Of a stretch of 64,000 nt of DNA, positions 47,832 through 56,500 are shown piece by piece (the stretch's first letter is position 1; each line of letters starts with the position of its first letter). Position numbers and translations under genes: made by a program. The notes under the pieces were generated by a model, which was given only the letters and a program-made list of their open reading frames with translations, had not been told where the DNA came from and ran no database searches. The DNA is from Deltaproteobacteria bacterium (GTDB lineage: Bacteria; Myxococcota_A; Polyangia; Haliangiales; JADYYK01): the NCBI GenBank assembly GCA_020853705.1, contig JADYYK010000121.1, forward strand, positions 23,589-87,588, given 5' to 3'.

Positions 47832-48053
47832 TCAGGCGCGCGGCGACGGCGGAGCGATCTCGATCAGCAGGATTTCACGGGCCAGAGCCGCCGCCAGCGC
47901 CCGTGCGTCGGGCAGCTGGGCGTCGGGGACCTGCCAGCAGATCTCACCGCTGTTGGCAGGCGCCAGGATGTTGGCCAGCCCCTCGTAGGCCTCGACCACC
48001 GCGACCACATAGCCGATCTGGTCGACCGGGACGCGGAACCACAGCTCGGTCAC
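47832..48053 (-). CDS. Small DUF4911-type protein
   Basis: The GTG start overlaps the hemC stop (GTGA), giving a 73-residue protein. It has strand-helix alternation (TELWFRVPVDQIGYVVAVVE, then AYEGLANILAPANSGEICW) and a hydrophobic C-terminal helix. The EAYEGLA segment resembles DUF4911 proteins common in deltaproteobacteria. No function is known. Coupling to hemC suggests a link to tetrapyrrole synthesis or simple hitch-hiking. Confidence 0.65.
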   Translation of the reverse strand: MTELWFRVPVDQIGYVVAVVEAYEGLANILAPANSGEICWQVPDAQLPDARALAAALAREILLIEIAPPSPRA

Positions 48054-49027
48054 GTCGGGCCGGCCGGGCCAGCCGGACCAGCAGCCTGACCGGCCAGGCT
48101 GGCGGCGCGGGCGGCGGCGAGCAGCTTCTGGCCGCCGCGCGCCAGCAGCTCGTCGGCCACGCGGGCGCCGATGGCGGCGGCGTCGGAGGCCGGACCACTG
48201 CCCTGCCCGCGCACCATGGCGCTGCCATCGGGCGCGCCGATGAGCGCGCTCAGCGCCAGCTGCCCGGCGCTCACCGTGGCGTGCGCGGCGATGGGCGTCT
48301 GGCAGCCACCGTCGAGGCGCCCGAGCAGGGTGCGCTCGGCCAGCACGGCGGCGGCGGTGTCGTCGTGGTGCAGCGCGGCCCGGATGCGCGCGATGGTGGC
48401 GGCGTCGTCGGCGCGCGTCTCCAGCCCCAGCGCGCCCTGCGCGATGGCCGGCAACATCACGTCGTGCGGCAGGCGCACCGCGATGCGCCCGGCCAGCCCG
48501 AGCCGATCCAGCCCCGCGGCGGCCAGCACGATGGCGTCGTAGCTGCCCTCCTCCAGCTTGCGCAGCCGGGTGTCGACGTTGCCACGCAGCGGCGAGATGC
48601 GCAGATCGGGCCGCGCCGCGCGCAGCTGACACAGCCGGCGCAGCGACGAGGTGCCGACGTGGGCGCCCTCGGGCAGTCCGGCCAGCGACGGCGCGACGCC
48701 GGCGCGCACACACAGCGCGTCGCGGGCGTCGGCGCGCAGCGAGGTCGCCGCGATGACGAGGCCCGCGGGCAGCTCGGCGGGCACGTCCTTCATCGAGTGC
48801 ACCGCCAGGTCGACCTCGCGGCCCAGCAGGGCGTCCTCGATCTCCTTGACGAACAGCCCCTTGCCACCGACCTTGGCCAGCGCGACGTCCTGGATCTTGT
48901 CGCCCTTGGTCTTGATGATGGTGAGCTCGACGGTCAGCCCCGGCTCGCGCGCGCGCAGGAGGTCCGCCACGTGGTTGGCCTGCCACAGCGCCAGCGCGCT
49001 GCCCCGTGTCCCGATGGTGAGCTTCAC
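48050..49027 (-). CDS. hemC: Porphobilinogen deaminase (hydroxymethylbilane synthase)
   Basis: The 325-residue enzyme has IGTRGSALALWQ, AKVGGKGLFVKEIEDALL, AVHSMKDVPAELP, GTSSLRRLCQLR and the dipyrromethane attachment loop RLDGGCQTPIAAHA with Cys242. It polymerises four porphobilinogen units in haem and corrin synthesis. The GTG start overlaps the hemA stop. The C-terminus ends in an extra Ala/Gly/Pro tail of about 15 residues. Confidence 0.96.
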   Translation of the reverse strand: MKLTIGTRGSALALWQANHVADLLRAREPGLTVELTIIKTKGDKIQDVALAKVGGKGLFVKEIEDALLGREVDLAVHSMKDVPAELPAGLVIAATSLRADARDALCVRAGVAPSLAGLPEGAHVGTSSLRRLCQLRAARPDLRISPLRGNVDTRLRKLEEGSYDAIVLAAAGLDRLGLAGRIAVRLPHDVMLPAIAQGALGLETRADDAATIARIRAALHHDDTAAAVLAERTLLGRLDGGCQTPIAAHATVSAGQLALSALIGAPDGSAMVRGQGSGPASDAAAIGARVADELLARGGQKLLAAARAASLAGQAAGPAGPAGPT

Positions 49028-50391
49028 TTGCCGCCTCCGGCGCCCTGCTTGCTGCGGGTCGCCTTGTCATCGGGCGGCGCGTCGGGCGCCTGACCCGGGG
49101 TCTCCGCGGCGGGCTGCGCCGCGGCGTCATCGGACAGCGCGAACAGCTTCCGCACCAGCTCCACCGCGGCGTCGGCGTCGGGGCTCGCGGCGCCGGCCTC
49201 CTTCTTGAGCTGCGTCAGCGGCTGGTGCAGGAGCTTGTTGGCGATGGCGTCGGCCAGCTGGCGCAGGGTCTTGGCGTCCTTGTCGCTGAGGCCGCCGAGG
49301 CCGGGCAGCACGCGCTCGACCTCGGCGCGCGCCACCCCGAGGAAGCGCTCGCGCAGCGCGGTGATGGTCGGCACCACCCCCAGCGAGCGCTGCCACTCGC
49401 CGAAGCGGCGCAGCTCCTCGTCGACGATGGCCTCGGCGCGGCTGACGTCGCCCTGGCGCGCGCCCAGGTTCTGCGCCACCACCTTCTCGAGATCGTCGAC
49501 GTCGAACAGGTAGACGTCGTCGAGCTTGCCGACCTCGGGCTCGACGTCGCGCGGCACCGCGATGTCGATCAGGAACAGCGAGCGCGAGCGGCGCGCCTTC
49601 ATGACCCGGCGCACCATGTCGCGCGTGATCACCGCCTGCGGGGCCCCGGTCGACGAGATCACGATGTCGACCGTGCCCAGCAGCTGCTCGAGGTCGCTCC
49701 ACGGGCGCGCGGCGCCGCCGATCTCGGCGGCCAGCTTCTCGGCGCGCGCGGGCGAGCGGTTGACCACCAGCACGTCCTCGGCGCCCGCGCTGCCCAGGTG
49801 GCGCGCGGCCAGGGCGGACATCTTGCCGGCGCCGACCACCAGCACCAGGCGGCCCTTGAGCTCGCCGAAGACCTGGCCCGCGAGATCGGCCGCGACCGAG
49901 GCCACCGAGGCCGAGTTGCGCGCGATGGCGGTCTCGGTGCGCACCCGCTTGGCGACCCCGAAGGCGCGCGACAGGAGCTTGTCGAGCAGCGCGCCCACGG
50001 TGCCCACGCGCTGGCCCAGCTCGCGCGCGTCCTTGACCTGACCCAGGATCTGCGGCTCGCCGACCACCATGGAGTCGAGGCTGGAGGCGACCCGGAACAG
50101 GTGGCGGGTGGCGTCGTGGCCCAGCTTGCGATAGAGGTGCGGCCCGGCGGTGGCGGCGCGGGCGCGGAAGAAGCCCTCGACGGTGGCGGCGCAGGTCGCG
50201 CCGTCACCACGCGCGACCACGTAGGCCTCGACCCGGTTGCAGGTCGACACCAGCAGCGCCTCGGCGACGCCCTCGAGCGCGCCGAGCTCGCGCACGGTGG
50301 CCTCCAGCGCCTCCTCGGGGATCGCGATCTGCTCGCGCAGCTCGACCGGCGCGGTGCGGTGCGACAGGCCGATCACCACCAGGTCGCCCAC
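49024..50391 (-). CDS. hemA: Glutamyl-tRNA reductase
   Basis: The 455-residue protein has SHRTAPVELREQIAIP, the active-site VSTCNRVEAYV (Cys51), GEPQILGQVKDA, VVGAGKMSALAARHL for NADPH and ISSTGAPQAVI. It reduces glutamyl-tRNA to glutamate-1-semialdehyde, the first committed step of C5 tetrapyrrole synthesis. It sits four bases after the HemX/CcsA-like gene. The C-terminal ~40 residues are a non-conserved Ala/Pro/Asp-rich tail. Confidence 0.96.
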   Translation of the reverse strand: MGDLVVIGLSHRTAPVELREQIAIPEEALEATVRELGALEGVAEALLVSTCNRVEAYVVARGDGATCAATVEGFFRARAATAGPHLYRKLGHDATRHLFRVASSLDSMVVGEPQILGQVKDARELGQRVGTVGALLDKLLSRAFGVAKRVRTETAIARNSASVASVAADLAGQVFGELKGRLVLVVGAGKMSALAARHLGSAGAEDVLVVNRSPARAEKLAAEIGGAARPWSDLEQLLGTVDIVISSTGAPQAVITRDMVRRVMKARRSRSLFLIDIAVPRDVEPEVGKLDDVYLFDVDDLEKVVAQNLGARQGDVSRAEAIVDEELRRFGEWQRSLGVVPTITALRERFLGVARAEVERVLPGLGGLSDKDAKTLRQLADAIANKLLHQPLTQLKKEAGAASPDADAAVELVRKLFALSDDAAAQPAAETPGQAPDAPPDDKATRSKQGAGGGK

Positions 50392-50395
50392 GCCG

Positions 50396-51214
50396 TCAGG
50401 CCCCGCTCACGCGGCGCAGCGCGTAGATCGACAGCACCAGCAGCGCCGAGCCGAAGCCGACCAGGGTCAGCCAGGCGGTACGCCGGCCGTGCCAGCCCAC
50501 CGCGGCGCGGCCGCCCAGCAGCAGCGCGAACGAGAGCCAGGTCACCAGCGCCAGCGGATACTCGGGGCGCAGCGCCGCCGCGGCGTGGCCGCCGGGCAGC
50601 TTGGCGACCCAGGCCGCGCCGGTGATCAGCGCCATGGTGAAGATGGGGAAGCCGATCAGGATGAGCCGATGCTGGAAGGCGTCGATGGTGTCGAGCGGCA
50701 GGCCGTGGCGCGCCAGCGTGCCGGCCAGCCGCTTCTTCGACTTGAGGGTGCGCGCCTTCATCAGGTACACCACGGCCGCCGCGGTGGCGGCCATGAAGAC
50801 CGCGACGCCGGCCATGGCCAGCGCGATGTGGACCCGGCCCAGCGTCGAGGCCCCGGTCTGCCAGCCGGCGTCGGGCGTCAGCCGCGCGCCCATCTCGAGC
50901 ACGATCACGACCGGGGCCACGAAGGCGCCCGCCAGCCGCGCGCGCGCCCAGCGCAGCGTCATCAGGAGGTGGGCGCCCGCCAGCAGCCAGGCCGCGAACG
51001 AGGTCGCCTCGCGCACGCTGGACCCGGGGTGCTGGCCGTGGGCGCCCTGCCAGGCGATCTCGAAGCTGTGCGCGGCGAAGGCCAGCGCGAAGACGATGCG
51101 CGCGGCGCGCTCGGCGCCATCCTTGAGGCCGAAGGCCAGGCGGCCCAGGTACAGCCCGCAGGCGATGCCATACAGCGCCAGCGCGACGACGAACGCGGAC
51201 GCAGTGATCCCCAT
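50396..51214 (-). CDS. HemX/CcsA-like integral membrane protein
   Basis: The 272-residue protein has eight predicted transmembrane helices and belongs to the CcsA/CcmC/HemX haem-handling family. It has conserved His in FAAHSFEIAWQG, LLAGAHLLM and LGRVHIALAMAG, and Trp in EIAWQGAHG. HemX-type proteins next to hemA modulate glutamyl-tRNA reductase or help in cytochrome c maturation, and the order hemX-hemA-hemC matches several bacterial haem operons. The WGxxWxWD signature of true CcsA is not present, so the HemX role is favoured. Confidence 0.8.
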   Translation of the reverse strand: MGITASAFVVALALYGIACGLYLGRLAFGLKDGAERAARIVFALAFAAHSFEIAWQGAHGQHPGSSVREATSFAAWLLAGAHLLMTLRWARARLAGAFVAPVVIVLEMGARLTPDAGWQTGASTLGRVHIALAMAGVAVFMAATAAAVVYLMKARTLKSKKRLAGTLARHGLPLDTIDAFQHRLILIGFPIFTMALITGAAWVAKLPGGHAAAALRPEYPLALVTWLSFALLLGGRAAVGWHGRRTAWLTLVGFGSALLVLSIYALRRVSGA

Positions 51215-51221
51215 CGAGGCG

Positions 51222-51524
51222 CTATCCGGTGGGCAGGGGCAGACCGACCCAGCCGGTCTGCACGTCGTAGGCGATCTCGCCGACCAGGCACGACTCGAGG
51301 TAGTGCTCGGCCCCCATCTGGGCCAGCTGGTCCTCGGTCTTGACGCGGCCGATGAGCTTGTGCGGATCGATGTCGGCGCCCGCCAGCTTCACGAAGCGCA
51401 CCGCAGGGGACAGCTTGAAGGAGCGCCCGTCCTTGGACAGGGTCATGGTGTCACCCTTGACCGCCACCCGCTCCTCGAAGGTCCAGTTGTCGAGTCTCGC
51501 CTGGGAGATGAAAAGCCGCGCCAT
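51222..51524 (-). CDS. Hypothetical 100-residue protein heading the haem operon
   Basis: The protein begins MARLFISQARLDNWTFEERV and continues with a beta-rich pattern (TMTLSKDGRSFKLSPAVRFV), then LIGRVKTEDQLAQMGAEHYL and a short tail. No signal peptide or known motif. The even strand spacing recalls small PilZ- or SH3-like barrels, but I cannot assign it. It is seven bases upstream of hemX and behind an extended -10 promoter, so it is real and cotranscribed with haem genes. Confidence 0.7.
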   Translation of the reverse strand: MARLFISQARLDNWTFEERVAVKGDTMTLSKDGRSFKLSPAVRFVKLAGADIDPHKLIGRVKTEDQLAQMGAEHYLESCLVGEIAYDVQTGWVGLPLPTG

Positions 51525-51574
51525 GTCTGGGGTACGGGCGCACGCGCGCCCGGTTTCCTTTCCTCTGCGCCGGC

Positions 51575-51583
51575 ATCATACCA
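51575..51583 (-). promoter_or_regulatory. Extended -10 promoter of the haem operon
   Basis: On the minus strand TGGTATGAT provides an extended -10 (TG-N-TATGAT), with no clear -35 box. The predicted start is about 45 bases before the 100-residue gene. The 154-base gap is divergent with trxA, whose own promoter is not evident. Confidence 0.45.
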
Positions 51584-51678
51584 CCTTGTAGGGCGGCGCG
51601 CTGGCATGGTACCGGTTTGAACCAGGCCACGCTGTCAGGCAGCAGGCGTCAGGGCACTGGAACCTGGAGGCACACGAA

Positions 51679-52008
<330 letters not shown>

Positions 52009-52037
52009 GCCTCCGACAGCGGCGTCCGAAAGAACCA

Positions 52038-52076
52038 GCGCCCGGTCTGCCTTTGGCAGCCGGGCGCTTCGTTTGT
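52038..52076 (+). terminator. Intrinsic terminator of trxA
   Basis: GCGCCCGG-T-CTGCC / GGCAG-CCGGGCGC makes a 13-bp stem with one bulged base and a TTT loop (52038-52067), followed by TTCGTTTGT. It begins 30 bases after the trxA stop. Confidence 0.75.
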
Positions 52077-52095
52077 CGGAAGCCGGAGCGGAATA

Positions 52096-52125
52096 GCCTC
52101 CTCGAACCTTCGGTTCGAGGGGGCT
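52096..52125. repeat. Third copy of the dispersed CCTTCGG hairpin repeat
   Basis: The core CCTCGAACC-TTC-GGTTCGAGG followed by GGGGCT is the same as in the tandem copies between glnA and glnB, over 42 kb away. Here the arms extend to about 14 bp including one G-U pair (AGCC...GGCT). It overlaps the stop codon of the PEGA gene (52124-52126), and might end transcripts from both sides. Confidence 0.8.
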
Positions 52126-54274
52126 AGAACTTCAGCGTGATGCCCGCGCGCACGTAGGTCTCGAGATCGTCCTCGAACATGCCCTTGTTGAAGGACTTCT
52201 TGAAGGCGGCGCGCTGCGACTGGAACGGCGGGCCCTCGAAGATCAGGAAGAACGACCGCTTCTGCGAGAACGCGACCTCCAGGATCATCGACACCATGAA
52301 GCGCACGCCACCGTCACGGGTGCGGAACTTGTCGTCGCCGACGGCGTCCTTGAGGTCCTCGAGCTCGGCCAGCTTCTCGGGGGTGTCGCCGACCAGGTGG
52401 CAGCCACGGGCCTCGTCGTCGTCCACCACCTCGGTCTCGGGGCACAGCCGGTCGGAGTAGATGTTGGCGTAGGCGCGGGCCGACACCGTGACCTTGTCCT
52501 GGAAGGTCAGCGAGCCGACGCCACCAGCGTTCAAGTAGAAGGTGTTGCGGCCGTTGCGGCCGTCGCCGCCGCCGAACTCACCGAAGGCGGCGAACGCGAA
52601 CGGCATCTTGTCGAGCAGCCGGAGGCGCGCGCCGAGCGCCAGCTCGTACACGTTGAAGTACATCGCGCGCGCGACCACCGAGGCGTCGAGGCCGAAGGCC
52701 TTGTTGTCGACGGCGCCGACCGAGAGGCGACCCTCGACCATGTAGGGGTAGCCCGCCGAGACGTCGGCGGTGAACTTGCCCGGCTTGATGACGCGAGCGC
52801 CGAACGAGGTCAGGCGACGCTCCTCCATCAGGAGCTCGTCGTCCGAGGGCCCGGTCATCATGACCTCGAGCTGCATGTCGACCATCTGGTCCTTGCCACC
52901 CAGGACCTGCAGCTCGCTGGTCTTGGGCATGAAGCTGTCCATGGTGTAGGTGACGCGGTAGGTGCCCGGCTCGAGGTCGGTCTCGAACGGGGTCTCGCCG
53001 ATGCGCTTGTCGTCGATGAGGATGCCGGCGCCCGACGGGGTCGACGCGAACTTGATGTGCGCCGCGGCCGACAGCTCGGCGGTCAGCTGCACGGTCTCGC
53101 CGGCGACGACGGTGATGTCCTTCTTCCAGTCCTTGAAGCCGGCCTTCTTGACCACCACCTTGTGCGGACCGGGGGCCAGCTTGTCGGTGCTGGCGGGCGA
53201 GGTGCCGATCGACGAGCCGTCGACGATGACGTCGGCGCCCGGCTCGGCCGAGACCACGCTGACGCCGCCGGTGGTCGGCTTGACCTTGGCGACCAGGACG
53301 ACCTTCTTGACCAGCTCCTGGCCGGCGACCACGGTCAGCTCCTGCTCACCGGGCTCGAAGTCCTTGGCCTTGACCTCGAGGATGTGGGTGCCGGGCGGGA
53401 CGTTGGGGATGGTGACCGGGGTGTTGCCCTTGAGCTCGCCGTCGAGATAGACCTCGGCGCCGTCGGCGTTCGACAGCACCTTGATCGAGCCCGCCTGCGG
53501 CATCTGGCCCTTGATGCTGGCCGAGACCTTGATGGTCTCGCCCGAGACCACGTTGACGGTCTGCTTCCACTCCGGCATGCCGGCCTTGGACACCGCGACC
53601 ACGTGCGGGCCCGGCTCCAGGTCGGGGACGATCATCGGCGTGGTACCCTTGGGCTGCCCGTCGACCGCGACGTCGGCGCTGTCGACGTCGGCGCTGACCA
53701 GGATCGATCCCTTGGGGCTGGCCGCCTTCTTGAGGGTGATCGACATGGTGCGCGTCTCGCTGGCCTTGACGTCGACCCACTCGGTGTAGGCGTTGTAGCC
53801 CTCCTTCTGGATCAGGACCTGGTGGCGACCGGCGGTCGCCTCCAGCTTGGCCGGCACGGTGCCGACGTTCTGGCCGTCCATGGTCACGTTGGCACCGACC
53901 GCGCTGTCGTCGGTCGACGGCGCGACGATCTCCAGGGTGCCGACGGTCTCGCGGTCGAGCGTGTTGGCGAAGACCTGCTTGCGCTTCTTGACCGTGATCG
54001 GGACCGTCTTGGTCTGGAAGCCGCGCAGCTCGAGGATCAGCTGGTAGTCACCCTTGTTCAGCTTGGTCGAGAACGGCGTGTAGCCGACCAGGCCGTAGTC
54101 CTTGGAGTCGAGGTAGATCGACGCGCCCGGGGGGCTGGACTCGATGGTGATCGCGACCTTGGAGCCCTTGCGAGGTGGCCGGGGGGTCTGCGCCTCGGCG
54201 ACGCCCGCCAGCAGGGTGACGAGGGCGAGCGGGGCGGCAAGCCGGCGTAGGGAATGGCTGATCGGGAGTCGCAT
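52124..54274 (-). CDS. Secreted protein with about six PEGA repeats and a beta-rich C-terminus
   Basis: The 716-residue protein has a signal peptide (RRLAAPLALVTLLAGVAEAQ) and six PEGA or PEGA-like repeats at about 39-465 (SSPPGASIYLDSKDYGLVGY, GANVTMDGQNVGTVPA, SADVAVDGQPKGTTPM, GAEVYLDGELKGNTPV, GADVIVDGSSIGTSPA, GAGILIDDKRIGETPF), each ending in a GYxxW/F-type turn. Residues ~490-716 have alternating strands and a terminal GITLKF, consistent with an outer-membrane barrel. It probably spans or lines the outer envelope and binds surface glycans. The hairpin repeat covers its stop. Confidence 0.85.
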   Translation of the reverse strand: MRLPISHSLRRLAAPLALVTLLAGVAEAQTPRPPRKGSKVAITIESSPPGASIYLDSKDYGLVGYTPFSTKLNKGDYQLILELRGFQTKTVPITVKKRKQVFANTLDRETVGTLEIVAPSTDDSAVGANVTMDGQNVGTVPAKLEATAGRHQVLIQKEGYNAYTEWVDVKASETRTMSITLKKAASPKGSILVSADVDSADVAVDGQPKGTTPMIVPDLEPGPHVVAVSKAGMPEWKQTVNVVSGETIKVSASIKGQMPQAGSIKVLSNADGAEVYLDGELKGNTPVTIPNVPPGTHILEVKAKDFEPGEQELTVVAGQELVKKVVLVAKVKPTTGGVSVVSAEPGADVIVDGSSIGTSPASTDKLAPGPHKVVVKKAGFKDWKKDITVVAGETVQLTAELSAAAHIKFASTPSGAGILIDDKRIGETPFETDLEPGTYRVTYTMDSFMPKTSELQVLGGKDQMVDMQLEVMMTGPSDDELLMEERRLTSFGARVIKPGKFTADVSAGYPYMVEGRLSVGAVDNKAFGLDASVVARAMYFNVYELALGARLRLLDKMPFAFAAFGEFGGGDGRNGRNTFYLNAGGVGSLTFQDKVTVSARAYANIYSDRLCPETEVVDDDEARGCHLVGDTPEKLAELEDLKDAVGDDKFRTRDGGVRFMVSMILEVAFSQKRSFFLIFEGPPFQSQRAAFKKSFNKGMFEDDLETYVRAGITLKF

Positions 54275-54338
54275 GCGATCCTCTCTCTAGAAGTCCAGGG
54301 TAAATCCCCGGCAGGTTAGGCCCCGGCCGGCGGCACTG

Positions 54339-55172
54339 TCAATCGAAGGCGGTGAGGTGGCCAGTCGCCAGCAGGGCGATGAGGACGAGGCCGAGGACGA
54401 TGCGGTAGCCCACGAAGATCAGGGTCGACCGCGTGCGCAGGAAGCGCATCAGCCAGGCGATGGCCACCAGCGCGCTGACGCAGGCCACCGCGATGCCCAG
54501 GATGGCGTGCGACGTCGACAGCACGCCGGCGTCGATGGCGCGCCGGAGATCACCGAGCTCGAACACGCCGGCCGCGCCCAGCGCCGGGATCGAGAGCAGG
54601 AACGAGAAGCGCGCGGCGTCGTCGCGGCGCATGCCCAGCAGCAGGGCGGCGGTCAGGGTGACGCCCGAGCGCGACGCCCCCGGCATCAGCGCCACCGCCT
54701 GGGCACAGCCGATGATGAAGGCGTCGGTCAGGCGCAGCTCGGCCAGGGTGCGGGTGTGGCGCGCCGAGCGCTCGGCCCACAGCAGCACCAGGGCGAGGCC
54801 GATCAGCGCGCAGGCGATGACCCACAGCGAGCGCAGGTCGCCCTCGATCTGGTGCTTGAGCAGCAGGCCAGCCACGCCCACCGGGATGGTGCCCACGATG
54901 ACAAAGAGGCCCAGGCGGGCGTCGAGCGAGGCGCGCGCCTCGGGGTTGAAGGGCGCCTTCACCGTCGCCACCGTGATGCCGAGGAGGTCGCGCGCGAAGT
55001 ACAGGATCACGGCGACCAGGGCGCCGAGCTGGATCACCGCGCCGAAGGCCGCCCCGGTGTCGGGCCAGCCCAGCAGCGCCGGCACCAGGCGCAGGTGCGC
55101 GGTCGACGAGATGGGCAGAAACTCGGTGAGGCCCTCGACCAGGCCCTGAACCACGGCTTGTGTGCTGTCCAC
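54339..55172 (-). CDS. uppP: Undecaprenyl-diphosphatase (BacA type)
   Basis: The 277-residue membrane protein has the family motifs GLVEGLTEFLPISSTAHL near the N-terminus and GASRSGVTLTAALLLG, plus about eight hydrophobic helices. It recycles the C55 lipid carrier for cell-wall synthesis. It follows the lipoprotein gene by 14 bases on the same strand. Confidence 0.95.
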   Translation of the reverse strand: MDSTQAVVQGLVEGLTEFLPISSTAHLRLVPALLGWPDTGAAFGAVIQLGALVAVILYFARDLLGITVATVKAPFNPEARASLDARLGLFVIVGTIPVGVAGLLLKHQIEGDLRSLWVIACALIGLALVLLWAERSARHTRTLAELRLTDAFIIGCAQAVALMPGASRSGVTLTAALLLGMRRDDAARFSFLLSIPALGAAGVFELGDLRRAIDAGVLSTSHAILGIAVACVSALVAIAWLMRFLRTRSTLIFVGYRIVLGLVLIALLATGHLTAFD

Positions 55173-55186
55173 GGGCTCCCTTCACG

Positions 55187-56491
55187 TCACCAGGGCAGGA
55201 AGTGCATGGCCACGTAGCGTCCGCTGCTGCTCAGGCGCGCGAAGCCGTAGCTGCCGTCGCGGGTCAGCGCGCGCAGCTGGCCGTCGAACAGGCGGAGGAT
55301 GTCGTCGCCGTGGAAGCGCCGCACCTCGCCGCTGGCCAGGCGCAGGTCGCCGACGGCGCGCTGTCCGGTCTCGGGTGGGGTCAGCTGGGTCAGCATGCGC
55401 TGCGCCTCGGGGCCGACCGCGGCGCTGCCCTCGGCCAGGGCGCGCTCGCGGCCGCGCAGCTTGGCGTCGAGCGCGCGCCGCGCGGCGACCCCGGCGGCGG
55501 TGCCGGTGACCGGGCGCAAGCGGCCGCCCTGCAGGCCGAGGACCTCGACGCGCGACAGCGTGGTGGCGTCGCCCTCGCTGCTGTCGGCGTGGGCCAGCTC
55601 CCACCACAGCGGGCGCAGCGTGGCCACCACCTGCGCGCCGGCCAGGGCCAGGGTGCCGCCGCCCAGCTGGCCGAGCTCCACCGCGCGACCGGTGGCCGGA
55701 TCGTAGCTGGCCAGCGACACCACCTGGGTGCTGGCGCTGGAGCGGTCGAAGAACGAGGCGCTGCGCAGCGCCGAGCTGGTGACGCCGAGCTCGCGCGTGG
55801 CGGCGGCCTCGCCCTCGCGCGCCGGGGTGTCGGCGTCGCTGAGCAGGCGCGCGGTGCCATAGATCAGGCGCCCCTCGGCGAGCACGAAGTCCCAGGCCGC
55901 GAAGACCTCGACCCGACCGACGCGGGCGTTCAGCACGTGGAGGCGCCCCTCGGTCAGATCGCCGCGCGCCGAGTCCTGCACGTACAGCAGCACGGTGCGC
56001 CCGTCAGGGCTGCGCTCGAGCTCGAGCGGGCCGGCGCTCTCGTCACCGGTGAAGTCCATCGGCGCCGAGACCCACGCCAGCGCGCGCGCGAACGGCGGCA
56101 GCGCGCGCACCTGGCTGGCGGTCAGGCGCTGCAGGCGCACCACCCCGGGGTGGTCCTCGTCGCCGTCGGCGATGCCGGCCAGCGTGGCGGCGGCGACCTC
56201 GGGCTGCTCGAACAGGCCGACACAGCGGGTGCCGGGGCCGGGCCTGGGCGCGACGCTGGCGGGCAGCGGGTAGAAGCGCAGCCCGGCGCCGTCGAGGTTC
56301 TCCAGCATGGTCAGGCCGTGGCCGTCGGTGACGTCCTCGATGCGCAGGCACGACCACGCCGGGGTCGCGCGCAGGGCGGCGCTCGACAGCGTGGTGGAGG
56401 CGCGGCGCGTGCGCGGGGTGGCGGGGCCGCAGCCCGCGGCGAGGCTGACCGCGGCGAGCGCCGTGACGACAGAGGCGACGATCCGCGGCAC
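55187..56491 (-). CDS. Hypothetical lipoprotein with beta-rich repeats
   Basis: The 434-residue product has a lipoprotein signal (RIVASVVTALAAVSLAAGC, Cys21). The mature part is beta-rich, with segments such as GRTVLLYVQDSARGDLTEG, VEVFAAWDFVLAEGRLIYG, FARLSSSGRYVAMHFLPW and TQVVSLASYDPATGRAVELG. These suggest a degenerate propeller or bilayered sheet. No known family is assigned. It lies between the carboxylase subunit and uppP on the same strand, nine bases after the carboxylase stop. Confidence 0.7.
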   Translation of the reverse strand: MPRIVASVVTALAAVSLAAGCGPATPRTRRASTTLSSAALRATPAWSCLRIEDVTDGHGLTMLENLDGAGLRFYPLPASVAPRPGPGTRCVGLFEQPEVAAATLAGIADGDEDHPGVVRLQRLTASQVRALPPFARALAWVSAPMDFTGDESAGPLELERSPDGRTVLLYVQDSARGDLTEGRLHVLNARVGRVEVFAAWDFVLAEGRLIYGTARLLSDADTPAREGEAAATRELGVTSSALRSASFFDRSSASTQVVSLASYDPATGRAVELGQLGGGTLALAGAQVVATLRPLWWELAHADSSEGDATTLSRVEVLGLQGGRLRPVTGTAAGVAARRALDAKLRGRERALAEGSAAVGPEAQRMLTQLTPPETGQRAVGDLRLASGEVRRFHGDDILRLFDGQLRALTRDGSYGFARLSSSGRYVAMHFLPW

Positions 56492-56500
56492 GGCCGGAGA

